Part shown: piece after piece, positions 1-9,445 of the stretch
Numbering within the stretch: the first letter of the stretch is position 1
How the letters are laid out: each line of letters opens with the position of its first letter
Assembly (NCBI GenBank): GCA_910589415.1
Contig: OU342632.1
Coordinates: 12,279,507-12,343,506, forward strand
DNA length: 64,000 nt
Source: Malachius bipustulatus
Taxonomy: Eukaryota; Arthropoda; Insecta; Coleoptera; Melyridae
Direction: 5' to 3'
Position numbers and translations under genes: made by a program
Notes under the pieces: model-generated
The model's database searches: none
Told to the model about the DNA's origin: nothing
The model's input: only the letters and a program-made list of their open reading frames with translations

Positions 1-119
1 TGAATATTTGTATCACGAATTTTTCAAGAAAAGGAAAATAGTATAGAACTCTAGGTACCTAATTTTATTATAGAAGAACATGAATCAGGTTCGGCGTTCC
101 GCGGGTAGTCTGTACAGGC

Positions 120-521
120 CAGAGCCGTTCTAAGATATTTGGGGCTTATGGGCCACTGAAAGTAATGTGCCCTTTTCTCAAATGAAATGCGTAAAGGATA
201 GCTAACGCTGGGAATAAGCCAATGACGACTGATGGATTACAAATAAGTTAGTGCAGTATGAATTCTAAATAATTTAACACTAGTTATGTATGTCCGGCTC
301 CAAAGAAAATGCGCAGCAAGCGAAATTATTTTCAATGTTAAAAGTTACGCAATTTCCCACTACTTAGTTAAACATGTAGGTACTGAGATGTGAAAACTAT
401 AATAACTAAATGACTAATAAATAATCACAAAAAATATTATACTTCAATAAAAACATCCGCCACCAAAAGGCTTACGCCCCTTGCCTACAGCCCTATTAAT
501 TCTGTGGTTAGAAAGGCCCTG
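120..521. mobile_element. hAT-like non-autonomous element (MITE remnant)
   Basis: The left end reads CAGAGCCGTTCTAA and the right end, reverse complemented, reads CAGGGCCTTTCTAA, so 12 of 14 terminal bases match. CAGGGCC-type tips followed by G+C-rich stretches are typical of hAT (Tip100-like) elements. There is no coding capacity. I could not find the 8-bp target duplication expected for hAT, so the boundaries are uncertain. A second related end lies near 795-870 (GGCGCC-rich, ending CCGGCGCTG), which suggests nesting or a larger decayed copy. Confidence 0.35.
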
Positions 522-867
522 ATTATGTAATATTGTGAAAAGTTGCCCAGGATCCTGCACGCGCCCCCCGCCTCCTTGGCTATACTACCCACCCAGTAAT
601 TAATTTTATCATATTTTGATAATTTTTGTTATTGTTATGAATTAAGATGTTTTTTTCTCCCGCCCGCCGCCCCTATGAACTTGTCGCCTGCGTGCGGGCA
701 GTAGGTAGGTATTATATTATCCTAACTCGGAAATGTATATTTCATTATTTTTAGTACCTAAGTATTTATGCATTTACACATTTACAAGTTTTAAGGGCGC
801 CTCCGGCGCCCCACCAAGCTTTGCGCCCCTAGGCTACAGCCTAGGTAGCCTTGTGGGTAATCCGGCG

Positions 868-1293
868 CTGGCTGGGAGTATCTTAAACAAAAAAATACTT
901 TTCAATATGTATCTAAGATACAAGATATTTCCTTGTATCTTCTATTTATATTTATCTAGAATTAAGTATCTAAGATACTTTGTGAAATACCTAGATACTT
1001 TTCTTCTCCCTAGGTATTTTTATAGTAGGCAGCTTTTAAAAGCTTTTAGAATCTAAGATGATTTTGAAAAGTATCTTAGAAACTTTTAGTACCCATCTAA
1101 GATAGGTTTTTAAAGTACATATATCTTAGATAGTTTTACATCTTGTATCCAAGATACTTTTGATGGTAGTCTTATTTTTATAGTCTTATTGATGGTATAT
1201 CTTTTTATAATGTAGGTATCTTGAGACACTTGTTAGAAAATTTCTAGTATCTTGTATCGTAGATACTTTTTAAAGTATATCTCTCTCAGCTCT
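868..1293. repeat. MITE-like block rich in TATCTAAGATAC motif
   Basis: The palindromic motif TATCTAAGATAC and near variants (TATCTTAGATA, TATCCAAGATAC, TATCGTAGATAC) occur about ten times in 400 bp. The ends are weakly inverted: GCTGGGAGTATCTT on the left against GCTGAGAGAGATATAC on the right strand. Arrays of short palindromes inside terminal repeats are common in non-autonomous DNA transposons, where they may bind transposase. No coding potential and no convincing target duplication were seen. Internal readings are reading-frame noise. Confidence 0.4.
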
Positions 1294-1392
1294 GATTTAG
1301 ATTGACATTTTATTCAATAATTGTAAAATCACTCGCACTTGCAATTATTTAATGAAATATACAAATTTTCAATAAAATAAATAAAAGTATTT

Positions 1393-1683
1393 TCAAAGCT
1401 TCTGATGAATCAAACACCCTGTATAGTATAATACAACCGCCAGATCCATTAGGTGTTCCACTCGACTAATCTCCAATGCGTGTACCTGATCGACCCTGAG
1501 CATTATCATGGTTCTACCTGGGGCGAGGCCATCAATACTATCAGACGTGATAACGCCATCTCGATACGGTCCTGCACTGCACGATTCCATTCTGCACCAC
1601 CCATTCATCACCCACTTGATGCCAATACACTCCTGCTGTAATACATTAACTCTGTATAGACTCTCTAGGAGCAGGTCGTACAT
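1393..1683 (-). other. Unrecognised 96-codon open frame
   Basis: An open frame of 96 codons overlaps two further open frames on the plus strand in a stretch somewhat richer in G+C than its surroundings. The predicted peptide has no motif I recognise: no signal peptide, no membrane segment, no zinc-binding pattern. It could be a decayed TE piece or an exon fragment. Because three frames are open at once, base composition alone may explain it. I do not claim a gene. Confidence 0.12.
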
Positions 1684-1740
1684 TCTCCTGTAGTCATGGG
1701 ATCTTGTATGTAGGAATGAATAACCTTCGTCTGTCTTACC

Positions 1741-3929
1741 ACAGAGGAAAATACAAGCACGAAACCAAATTTATGGTTAGTTTTAAGTCTGCTGAATTCG
1801 GAGGACCATAAAGAAAATTCTTACATATTATACTTAGTGAGCGCAACTCTCCCACATAATTCAGCGAAATGCAAAATAACAGCTTTGGTTGAAAATAAAA
1901 AAAAAAAGATTTTTTTTAATCTCACGTACAAATTACCTATTCAGATGGATAGGCTGAAAAGTGTCAAAACAGGCAAGCTATAATTTCTTTAAAATCGACA
2001 ACATTCATTCTCCGACACCCTATACACGAGGCGCTGGCCTAATGACATGAATAATGGAATAGCCAATTATACAAGGGTAGCTAAATCAGTGTGCCAGTGA
2101 GGATGGCAGGGGAGAAGCGACAACGCAAATGGCATAAGTCAGTATGTTGAATCATTGATAGTAGGCGGGTAGTTGATAGAATTGCAGGGCAGTAGCACAG
2201 GTTAGGGATAGGGTAGTTCACCCTTAGGGATTCTCTGCCAAAGGGGAGAATAGTAGGTACTATTACATAATTCTATTTCATTCATATCATATCCATGGCA
2301 AACGTCAGGCACATCTGGACTGTAATATGGTTTGCTGGGCGTGCGTTCAAGAACTAATGAGAATGAGATCATAAATAAGTTGAATTTTTTTATTAAAACT
2401 TCTCTTAATTGTTATAATTAAGGTAAAGCTCCAGGTTTTCAAAATTTCAGGTATATTGAAGCATCGTAAAGAGGGTTCTAGAAACTTTTAATTTTATACC
2501 ATTTCTTTTAAAATTACATTAATTTGTTGCAGTTTATAGTTAGATTAAACTTTTTCTGAGCTTTGGAAATATTTATATTTTTTAAGTTTCCAATTTAAGT
2601 AATTTTTATATTTTAATAAAGCTTTAGAACAATAATAGATACCTAGTATAAGAGGTTACCTGGATGAAATATTTTCATTCTAAATCTGTTTCTAAAATTT
2701 TGCTTTTAAACAATCTGAATCTAGGAGCTTTTCTTGTCACCCTTGTATTTTTATATCTTCCATTAATCATAAAGTTTTTGTTTGCTTGATTGCTTGTTAG
2801 ATTCATCAACGAGGATTACAGCAACAGTTCAATTGAGAAAGCTTAAACTTTTATTTTTTAATTACTTACTCAACAAAAAATAGGTAATCGCTTAAACTTG
2901 CAATCTTCCATGTCTCGGAGGAAGAGAAAATTGAAGAACAATTTAATTTCCAAGCTGCTATAAACGAGTTTTCCGAAGTTTAGCTGGCACTCGGCGAGTT
3001 TGATGGCAGTAGATGTTTGAACCCTCGTTGGCTGGTTGATAATTATTGTCAGTCAGGTGCAGAGAACGCTTATTATATCACCCCTTAGTTACTTACAGCG
3101 TTAATAACTGCAGTACAAGCATCGTTCCGGCGTTTCCTTCCTTCGTGCCTGCTGAAACATTCGAGACTCCATGTTGTGGAACTCCGGACGGAGTTCTGAA
3201 ACGACGACCGTAATGTGTATACAGGAGGTCCGCCCGTTGTATAAATTCAGGGCTTTAATTACACGCGGCGACCGAACAGAGCGTGCAGCATGCGAGTAGT
3301 TATCTCTTTACAAAGTCAAGTTTCAAATTTTTATTGCGCGCACGACGCACGCTGCTTTTTATATCACTCGGGGGAACATTATTATGTCGGTGAATGCCTT
3401 GATGTTGAAAGCATTTCATCTCCTCGATGCGGAACTCTCTGTTTTATTTATCCAGCTTTTTATGTGAGAATTTTAAATTACACATAAGGAACGACTCGAG
3501 ATACGAGCTGAAAACTTCACATCAAGTATGCATAAAGTTTTAACTTGCGATCTAAATATAGAGTTGCGCCTTGTTTTTTCAGGTTTTCATGGGGTTTAAT
3601 CGTAAACCTGGAACGCAAGATGATCTTTACTAACGATTATGCATAAATCAACCATGGCAGAGTTATTAGTTTGAGCATCTCCGTTTTAATTATTTCCGAA
3701 CAATATGCCTCCTATGTCCTATATTAATTTTACGCTTTTATTGATATACATACATATTATATTATTTATATGGATAGCAGCTACATTATATACAATTAGT
3801 ATTCGTGGTCTACTTACACCTACGTACAGCATGCCTTCCACTGACAATTTCTCATAGCAGCCTAATGCAACGATAATAAAAAAGTATCAAGAAATGTAAA
3901 CAAAGTTAAGGGTATATTATTTAAGGCGA
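1741..3929. other. No recognised gene; AT-rich noncoding DNA
   Basis: I see no repeat ends or protein similarity here. The stretch 3110-3490 is slightly richer in G+C and contains a 65-codon open frame at 3290-3487 downstream of a TATAAA-like string near 3238. The peptide is not recognisable, and there are no splice or polyadenylation signals that would make a gene convincing. Confidence 0.3.
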
Positions 3930-3931
3930 TA

Positions 3932-4606
3932 TACAGGGTAAGTCATTGATATGGTAAAGCTCGATTGCACCTACACCGTCGGTGATATTGAAATGAACCA
4001 AACGGCACAGTAAACGGAAGGAAAAAGTGCAGTTTGTAAAATTATTTTCCCATATACAGGGTGTACCATTTCTTCAGGGTCACATTCAACTTCATTTTTT
4101 TAAATGGTAACCCCTGTATATTTTTACATATTTAGATTTGCCTTTCCTTAGGCATTATAAATCCGCTTGGTTTTTTTAATTCGCGTCAGCCATTTTGAAA
4201 TAATCAATAACTTTCTATAAAAATATGCGTTTGCAGTAGTTTGTTATAAAAATCACAGAATCCTTGATTTTTGTGATATTGATCCGAGATTTGGCCCATG
4301 GGTAAACAATGGCCTGGAGTATCTTTTGGTGGCAAGATCGTTTACTTCCACTGTGACATCATTTTGTTGTGACACATTAATTTTGGAAAACTTTGAAGGG
4401 TCATAACTTATTTTTTTCAAATGGCGCCCCTGTATTTTAATTTTTATTCATAATTAGGCGTCTCGTCTTATATCTTTTTCACCCTTTATGTTTTTCCCGA
4501 AATTTGATAGTTTGGAAGATAACTCGGATTTTCTCAACAATGCACACAGATCTCATCGAAATTAAAGTAGCGTGCTATGAAAATCAATTAATTTTGACAT
4601 GTTAAC
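3932..4606 (+). repeat. Left 675-bp terminal inverted repeat
   Basis: This pairs with 5845-6519. It contains, in order, the outer 121-bp palindrome half, a TA, the inner TACAGGGTGTACC end at 4055, and an inverted CCCCTGTA end at 4118. The minus-strand transposase gene ends about 130 bp from this arm. Confidence 0.9.
4055..4118 (+). repeat. 64-bp module bracketed by TACAGGG ends
   Basis: It starts TACAGGGTGTACCATTT and its other end, reverse complemented, starts TACAGGGGTTACCATTT (15 of 17 identical), with TA on both sides. A mirror copy lies at 6333-6396. A free-standing 64-bp sequence of similar design sits at 26925-26988. Confidence 0.6.
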
Positions 4607-4686
4607 TATGATTTTTAAATTTGGACGAGAAATTATAAGAAAAAAGGGAAAATAATTTAAATGTTGGAACAAGAAACAACAAAATA

Positions 4687-4692
4687 TTTATT
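4687..4692 (-). terminator. Polyadenylation signal AATAAA for the transposase
   Basis: AATAAA on the minus strand, 44 bp past the transposase stop codon and inside the element, at the usual distance for a polyadenylation signal. Confidence 0.5.
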
Positions 4693-4735
4693 CATGTACA
4701 AAAAAAAATCAATGACGATAAGATTTTACTTGTAA

Positions 4736-5797
4736 TTACAAAAATTGTTCGAACTGACGACCCCCTTGTGCCACACATTCATCAATTATTTTCAAAAATG
4801 ATGCATTCACTGCTTGTAATGTGACATGATCAATGCTACGAAAGGCCTCTCTAATTCTTTCTTTCATATTTTCTCTGGTGGTGACTTCATCTTGGTAGAC
4901 CCGATCGTGTACATAACCCCAAAGAAAGAAATCGGGCTTCGTCAAATCAGGTGATCTCGCAGGCCATGGCACCGGACCTCCTCTGCCAATCCAGCGACCC
5001 TCAAATTGTTCATTTAAATACTCCCTAACCGTTCGACTATTGTGTGGAGGGGCACCATCATGCTGATACCATAGTCTTCTGACGAGACCAAGGGGCAAAT
5101 CATCGATGTACAATTGAAATTCGTTCTGGAGAAAGTCAAGGTATGTTTGTCCATTTAGTGGACCATCAAAGAAATGTGGGCCAACAACTCTACCACCCAA
5201 CACACCTCCCCAAACATTAAGAGACCATCGATGTTGGTTGTCAAGTGCCCGAATGAAACGGGGGTTTTGGTTGTCATAGTAATGAAAGTTGTGAATGTTG
5301 ACTTCATCGTTTTTCTTAAATGTCGCTTCGTCAGTAAACAACACGTTAATAAAGAAACCATTTTCCTGCTGTTCCATATTTCGGGCCCACAAACAGAAAT
5401 TTTGCCTCTCGATAAAATCATTTTCATTTAAAGCTTGCACTAACTGGACATGGTATGGATGGAATTTATTTTTACGTGTTATTCTGGAGACGCTGGTTTG
5501 GGGAATCTGCAGTTCTCGACTCAAGGCCCAGGAACTTGTGTGTGGGTTCTCTACAATACCTTGCAAAACTAGATGTTCATTTTCGCCTCTGGTCGCTGGT
5601 CTTCCACGAATACGTTTTTCGTACTGGACATTGCCCGTTCGCTTAAATCTTTCCTGCACCTTTTCTAAGTCTTTTGCTCTTGTGTGCCTTCTATCTGGAT
5701 ATTTCTGCGCATAGATTCTGGTCGCCAACAACGGGTTCTGCTCACTTTCACCCAGTACATAAATCATATCCACCATTTCATTACACAAAAAATTCAT
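4736..5797 (-). CDS. Mariner/Tc1-superfamily transposase (DUF4817-type N-terminus), 353 aa, intact
   Basis: Predicted cut-and-paste transposase of the IS630/Tc1/mariner superfamily, acting on the flanking TACAGGG repeats. The first ~65 residues (MVDMIYVLGE, then YPDRRH and the basic GRPATRG at 65-71) match the DUF4817 helix-turn-helix domain common in arthropod transposases. A second DNA-binding region follows (about 80-115, with SRELQIPQTSVSRI). The DDE-type catalytic core shows D156 in LFTDEATF, D247 in QHDGAPPH and D284 in ARSPDLTKPDFFLWG. There are 36 residues between the second and third aspartate, or 41 if D289 is used. The start codon is a true ATG and the frame is uninterrupted; it reads on the minus strand between two 675-bp repeats. 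The length is normal for mariners (about 340-360 aa). A decayed relative lies at 38.2-38.7 kb. Family placement is firm; the exact DDxD subgroup is less certain. Confidence 0.92.
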   Translation of the reverse strand: MNFLCNEMVDMIYVLGESEQNPLLATRIYAQKYPDRRHTRAKDLEKVQERFKRTGNVQYEKRIRGRPATRGENEHLVLQGIVENPHTSSWALSRELQIPQTSVSRITRKNKFHPYHVQLVQALNENDFIERQNFCLWARNMEQQENGFFINVLFTDEATFKKNDEVNIHNFHYYDNQNPRFIRALDNQHRWSLNVWGGVLGGRVVGPHFFDGPLNGQTYLDFLQNEFQLYIDDLPLGLVRRLWYQHDGAPPHNSRTVREYLNEQFEGRWIGRGGPVPWPARSPDLTKPDFFLWGYVHDRVYQDEVTTRENMKERIREAFRSIDHVTLQAVNASFLKIIDECVAQGGRQFEQFL

Positions 5798-5844
5798 TTT
5801 TTAGACAAAATTAAAACGTGGCTTACAGTAAAAGTCACTGTGAC

Positions 5845-6519
5845 GTTAACATGTCAAAATTAATTGATTTTCATAGCACGCTACTTTAATTTCGATGAGA
5901 TCTGTGTGCATTGTTGAGAAAATCCGAGTTATCTTCCAAACTATCAAATTTCGGGAAAAACATAAAGGGTGAAAAAGATATAAGACGAGACGCCTAATTA
6001 TGAATAAAAATTAAAATACAGGGGCGCCATTTGAAAAAAATAAGTTATGACCCTTCAAAGTTTTCCAAAATTAATGTGTCACAACAAAATGATGTCACAG
6101 TGGAAGTAAACGATCTTGCCACCAAAAGATACTCCAGGCCATTGTTTACCCATGGGCCAAATCTCGGATCAATATCACAAAAATCAAGGATTCTGTGATT
6201 TTTATAACAAACTACTGCAAACGCATATTTTTATAGAAAGTTATTGATTATTTCAAAATGGCTGACGCGAATTAAAAAAACCAAGCGGATTTATAATGCC
6301 TAAGGAAAGGCAAATCTAAATATGTAAAAATATACAGGGGTTACCATTTAAAAAAATGAAGTTGAATGTGACCCTGAAGAAATGGTACACCCTGTATATG
6401 GGAAAATAATTTTACAAACTGCACTTTTTCCTTCCGTTTACTGTGCCGTTTGGTTCATTTCAATATCACCGACGGTGTAGGTGCAATCGAGCTTTACCAT
6501 ATCAATGACTTACCCTGTA
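5845..6519 (-). repeat. Right 675-bp terminal inverted repeat
   Basis: Inverted counterpart of 3932-4606 with no difference I could find by eye. The transposase start codon lies only 47 bp from the inner edge, so the promoter is most likely within this repeat. Confidence 0.9.
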
Positions 6520-6521
6520 TA

Positions 6522-7094
6522 AATAAGAACTTGCTTAAAATCTATTGTGATAGATTAAATTAACGTTAGTAGAAAAATATTTTCCAAGACGTGAAGAAGG
6601 CTTTTCATTATGTTGGCTTATTTAGGAGTGAAACTTAAAAGTTTATAATGGTTGTTGTGTAGGAAGAAACACATCTCGTAAATAATATGTTTCAATGTCC
6701 AAACATGCTACTCCATCGCACTTGCCATTGCATCAAACAGGAGACATAGCCAACCTTTAATTGGATATGCTCTTGTTCAAAACAGGTATTGGCAAGCTTC
6801 CAGTTTTCAAGTTCCCGAATGCAGCAGTAGTTTTACATGTGTTTTTTTTTACAACACCCAACACCACAAAACATTTATTGGTCCAGGCTTCTGGTCAACT
6901 GGATCATTTGTCAATAAATTTTTCTTCCCTAAGAGAAATGAAACAGGTAAAAGCGTGGATAGTTTTCTGGGGAGGAAAGGAAACGGAAGAAGACGTAAAG
7001 AACAAACATCGACTGGATGACACTTGTGAACAGTCATTTAGCAAGGATTGTGACGAGGTTGGCATGGTGAGTATGATTCAATACAGGAACATGA
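6522..7094. other. Unassigned stretch with a 138-codon open frame
   Basis: An open frame runs 6761-7177 on the plus strand (first in-frame ATG at 6767). Its last part (from about 7095) overlaps recognisable LINE endonuclease sequence. The part before that has no similarity I recognise and may be upstream LINE sequence or unrelated DNA. Confidence 0.3.
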
Positions 7095-8045
7095 GTTCAA
7101 TACAGGGTGACTTCTCTGTTTTATTCTCTTCTTTAGTTTATCTCAATAAAAGATATCAAAAAAATCTTGCTGGCTGATTATAATGTTGATTTTCTATTAA
7201 ATTTCTCAAACTTGACAGAATGCCGTGCTTAATATGTATCTTCATTTGGGATATCTCATATTATCAATGAGCCTTCAAGAGTGAACCATGCATTGACAGC
7301 ATTCTTATTGGTGTAAATTCTGATTTATATAAAGTTGAGTTAGCTGATCCATGTCTTTCGGAGCATTATGGACAGTAGTTACCTATATTTATATTAAAGC
7401 GGATGTGGTGTCTAATATAAAGCGTACTGGCGCAGGAACTTCACTGAGAGGAGCTTTCGGAAATTACTAGGTGTGTTCGATTGGTCACAGTACCTACCTA
7501 AACTCAAGCTGTAGTGCAAATAGGCAAATACCTTTGCTGATATGTGGGTTGAGAACCTCAGGATCCTTGCTAATAAATGTTTCCTATATTAAGAAGGTGT
7601 ACTCACGGTGACAAAAAATATCCCGTGCGTAGATTTAATAATTTTTGGAGATACCTCAGAGATAAATTCTGTACGACTCGAGTTATTGATAATAATTATT
7701 CAAAGAGTGAAACTGATTTTGCGAGTTTCAAAGTCTTGGGAAAGAGTACAGACTCCAAATTACACTATCTACAAATGTGCTTACGATAGGTTTCTCTAAT
7801 AAATCTAGAGATAGCTGGAAAAGGAATATTTTGAAAGAAACAGACATAAGTGTGCCAACATGAAGAATAAATTTACCTCAAATAAATTTAACTGCTTTTT
7901 TTCCACTGCTGCTGATAAAGTGATTCTAGAACTTCCTAAAACAAGAAAGGATCCCTTGTTTTTTTATGAAAAGGATCGACCTCGTTGGCTTCTTTTTTCT
8001 TGAGACTGCGTGACCTCAGCTGATGTTGCCAGTGCGGTTTTATCA
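7095..8045 (+). pseudogene. Decayed non-LTR retrotransposon (endonuclease to pre-RT region of ORF2)
   Basis: Read across frames, the plus strand gives pieces of a LINE ORF2 in the correct order. A GDFSVLFSSL segment leads into KRYQKNLAG and YNVDFLL, equivalent to the GDFN-type motif of AP-endonucleases. Next comes an SFG..INEPSRV segment, then VELADPCLSEHYGQ, equivalent to the SDH motif near the end of the endonuclease. Further on are a basic linker (about 7570-7860) and FFSTAADKVILELPKTRKDPLFF (about 7895-7965), a pattern found just before the reverse transcriptase. Many stops and frameshifts make it non-functional. The reverse transcriptase itself is missing, so the copy is truncated. The clade is not assigned; fragments at 35.4 and 40.7 kb may belong to the same type of LINE. 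Confidence 0.75.
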
Positions 8046-8557
8046 CTATAAGTAATTCTAAATACACTGATATTTACGATTTAAAAGTTATTTTGTTAAA
8101 GAGATTCTGGACATAATTCTGACTCCTTTGCATGACGTTTTTAATTAATAAATTCTTCGAGGAACGAACATTTCCTCGATCAAGCCAACTCGTGGTTGGC
8201 AGAACTAACTTTGCTCCTTGCAACAAAAGCAATTCCAAATTAGTAATAAACTCAATAGTACCTACCACACGTCCTCAGCAGATGACGTTACTGTTCCAGG
8301 TTAGTTTCTCTACTCTAACAAACAAAGTTCATTATGTAAGTCATGTTTTATTCAGTTTTCAATGATTTGTAAATCACTGATTGGAGTATTTCAATTACAC
8401 ACCTTCCAATTGTTTGTATTTTATCTGGCAGAGATATATGCTTCATTTTATTCAAGGCAATAGTGAAAAAATATATTCACCAATAACAGATCGTAAATTA
8501 GCCAATAAAAGATTGATAGGTTTGCGTTATTATAACAAAAGATGAATAAGTATAATA
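8046..8557. other. No recognised feature
   Basis: AT-rich sequence between the LINE relic and the next foldback element. The short open frames here are not convincing. Confidence 0.3.
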
Positions 8558-9323
8558 TACAGTGCTTCCCAAAAGTAACGGATAAATTCGATAAAACGGA
8601 GAGGGCTGTTTTTTTGAAAAAATAAAAAAACAGGTCGATTTTGCTTTTGAGTTGTTCAACTTTTGACATAATATTGGGGTATACAGGGTGATGCGCGAAA
8701 AAGTGGTGACGTCATCGGCATTTTTTTTAAATGGCAACCCTTATTTTTCATTCCATTTTTTGATACTTCATTTAATTGCCAGTATGGTAATGTAATCAAT
8801 TTGTAACCTTAAATAAGGAATTTTCTGAGAAAACAGCTTGTGAGTCGACATTGTGCACTTTTTACTGATGTGAAAATCGGAACATTAGCGATAAAAATAA
8901 AAAAATATCAAATAAAATTAATGTTTCCATGGTAATTTTATAAGATCTGTCTATTAAATTAAGTCTATTAAATTAAATCTGTTAAATTAAATTAAATTAA
9001 ATCTATTAAATCTGTCTATTGAATTGAATGTCTCCAAATTAAGTTATTTTCACAGAAATTTCGTCGTTTAAGGTTACAAAATGATTACATTACCGTATTG
9101 GCAATTGAATGAAGTATCAAAAAATGGAATAAAAAATAAGTGTTGCCATTTAAAAAAAAATACAGATGACGTCACCACTTTTTCGCGCATCACCCTGTAT
9201 ACCCCAATATTATGTCAAAAGTTGAACAACTCAAAAACAAATTCGACCTGTTTTTTTATTTTTTCAAAAAAACAGCCCTCTCCGTTTTATCGAATTTATC
9301 CGTTACTTTTGGGAAGCACTGTA
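8558..9323. mobile_element. 766-bp foldback element, nested mariner-like TIR structure
   Basis: Begins TACAGTGCTTCCC and ends GGGAAGCACTGTA, with TA at 8556-8557 and 9324-9325. The outer arms (8558-8679 and 9202-9323, 122 bp each) are almost perfect inverted repeats and contain an inner element with its own TACAGGG ends. It has no transposase. Open frames here are mirror images of each other (8498-8737 minus against 9081-9326 plus), which is a by-product of the palindrome. Confidence 0.88.
8682..9199. mobile_element. Inner 518-bp element inserted at the palindrome centre
   Basis: Ends TACAGGGTGATGCGCG and CGCGCATCACCCTGTA, flanked by TA at 8680-8681 and 9200-9201. The flanks are ATTGGGG on the left and CCCCAAT on the right, so excision with one TA restores ATTGGGGTACCCCAAT, the centre of a 246-bp palindrome. 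The inner arms pair over about 140 bp. The middle carries ATTAA-rich short repeats near 8960-9020. Confidence 0.8.
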
Positions 9324-9445
9324 TAATAGTTTGTTCGATGGATCCTTGCGTGTCGTTATAACTGTCAATCATAATATAAATCTAAAATCCCCTAAAAAAA
9401 TTTATTATTTTCTATTTATTTGCAAAGGCTTGTATTTTCTTATTA

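Larger units (their letters stand above)
4055..6396 (-). mobile_element. Inner transposase-bearing element at the centre of an outer palindrome
   Basis: The inner ends are TACAGGGTGTACC and GGTACACCCTGTA, flanked by TA at 4053-4054 and 6397-6398. The flanking outer sequence reads TTTCCCA-TA on the left and TA-TGGGAAA on the right. Removing 4055-6396 together with one TA leaves TTTCCCATATGGGAAA, the exact centre of a 244-bp palindrome. This is what insertion of the inner mariner at the central TA of a palindromic MITE would give. The alternative is that the whole structure moves as one element. Confidence 0.75.
3932..6519 (-). mobile_element. Mariner-like element with 675-bp terminal inverted repeats, apparently intact
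   Basis: The element begins TACAGGGTAAG and ends CTTACCCTGTA, flanked by TA at 3930-3931 and 6520-6521, the standard Tc1/mariner target duplication. The arms 3932-4606 and 5845-6519 are both 675 bp and look identical by eye, including the outermost 121 bp. Between them lies one uninterrupted transposase gene on the minus strand. A perfect pair of such long arms plus an open gene suggests recent movement or ongoing gene conversion between arms. Most mariners have TIRs near 30 bp, so 675 bp is unusual. A second TACAGGG end nested in each arm shows that this is probably two elements, one inside the other. Confidence 0.9.

Noticed and set aside
733..1056. 107-codon plus-strand open frame
   Set aside because: It runs through the TATCTAAGATAC repeat block and hAT-like end; the peptide is a translation of repeats.
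3225..3490. TATA-box plus short secreted-peptide gene
   Set aside because: TATAAA-like strings are expected by chance in AT-rich DNA, and the 65-aa peptide has no clear signal sequence or known family.
5155..5714. Open frames of 85-139 codons on both strands inside the first transposase
   Set aside because: They are other-frame shadows of the intact 353-aa gene.
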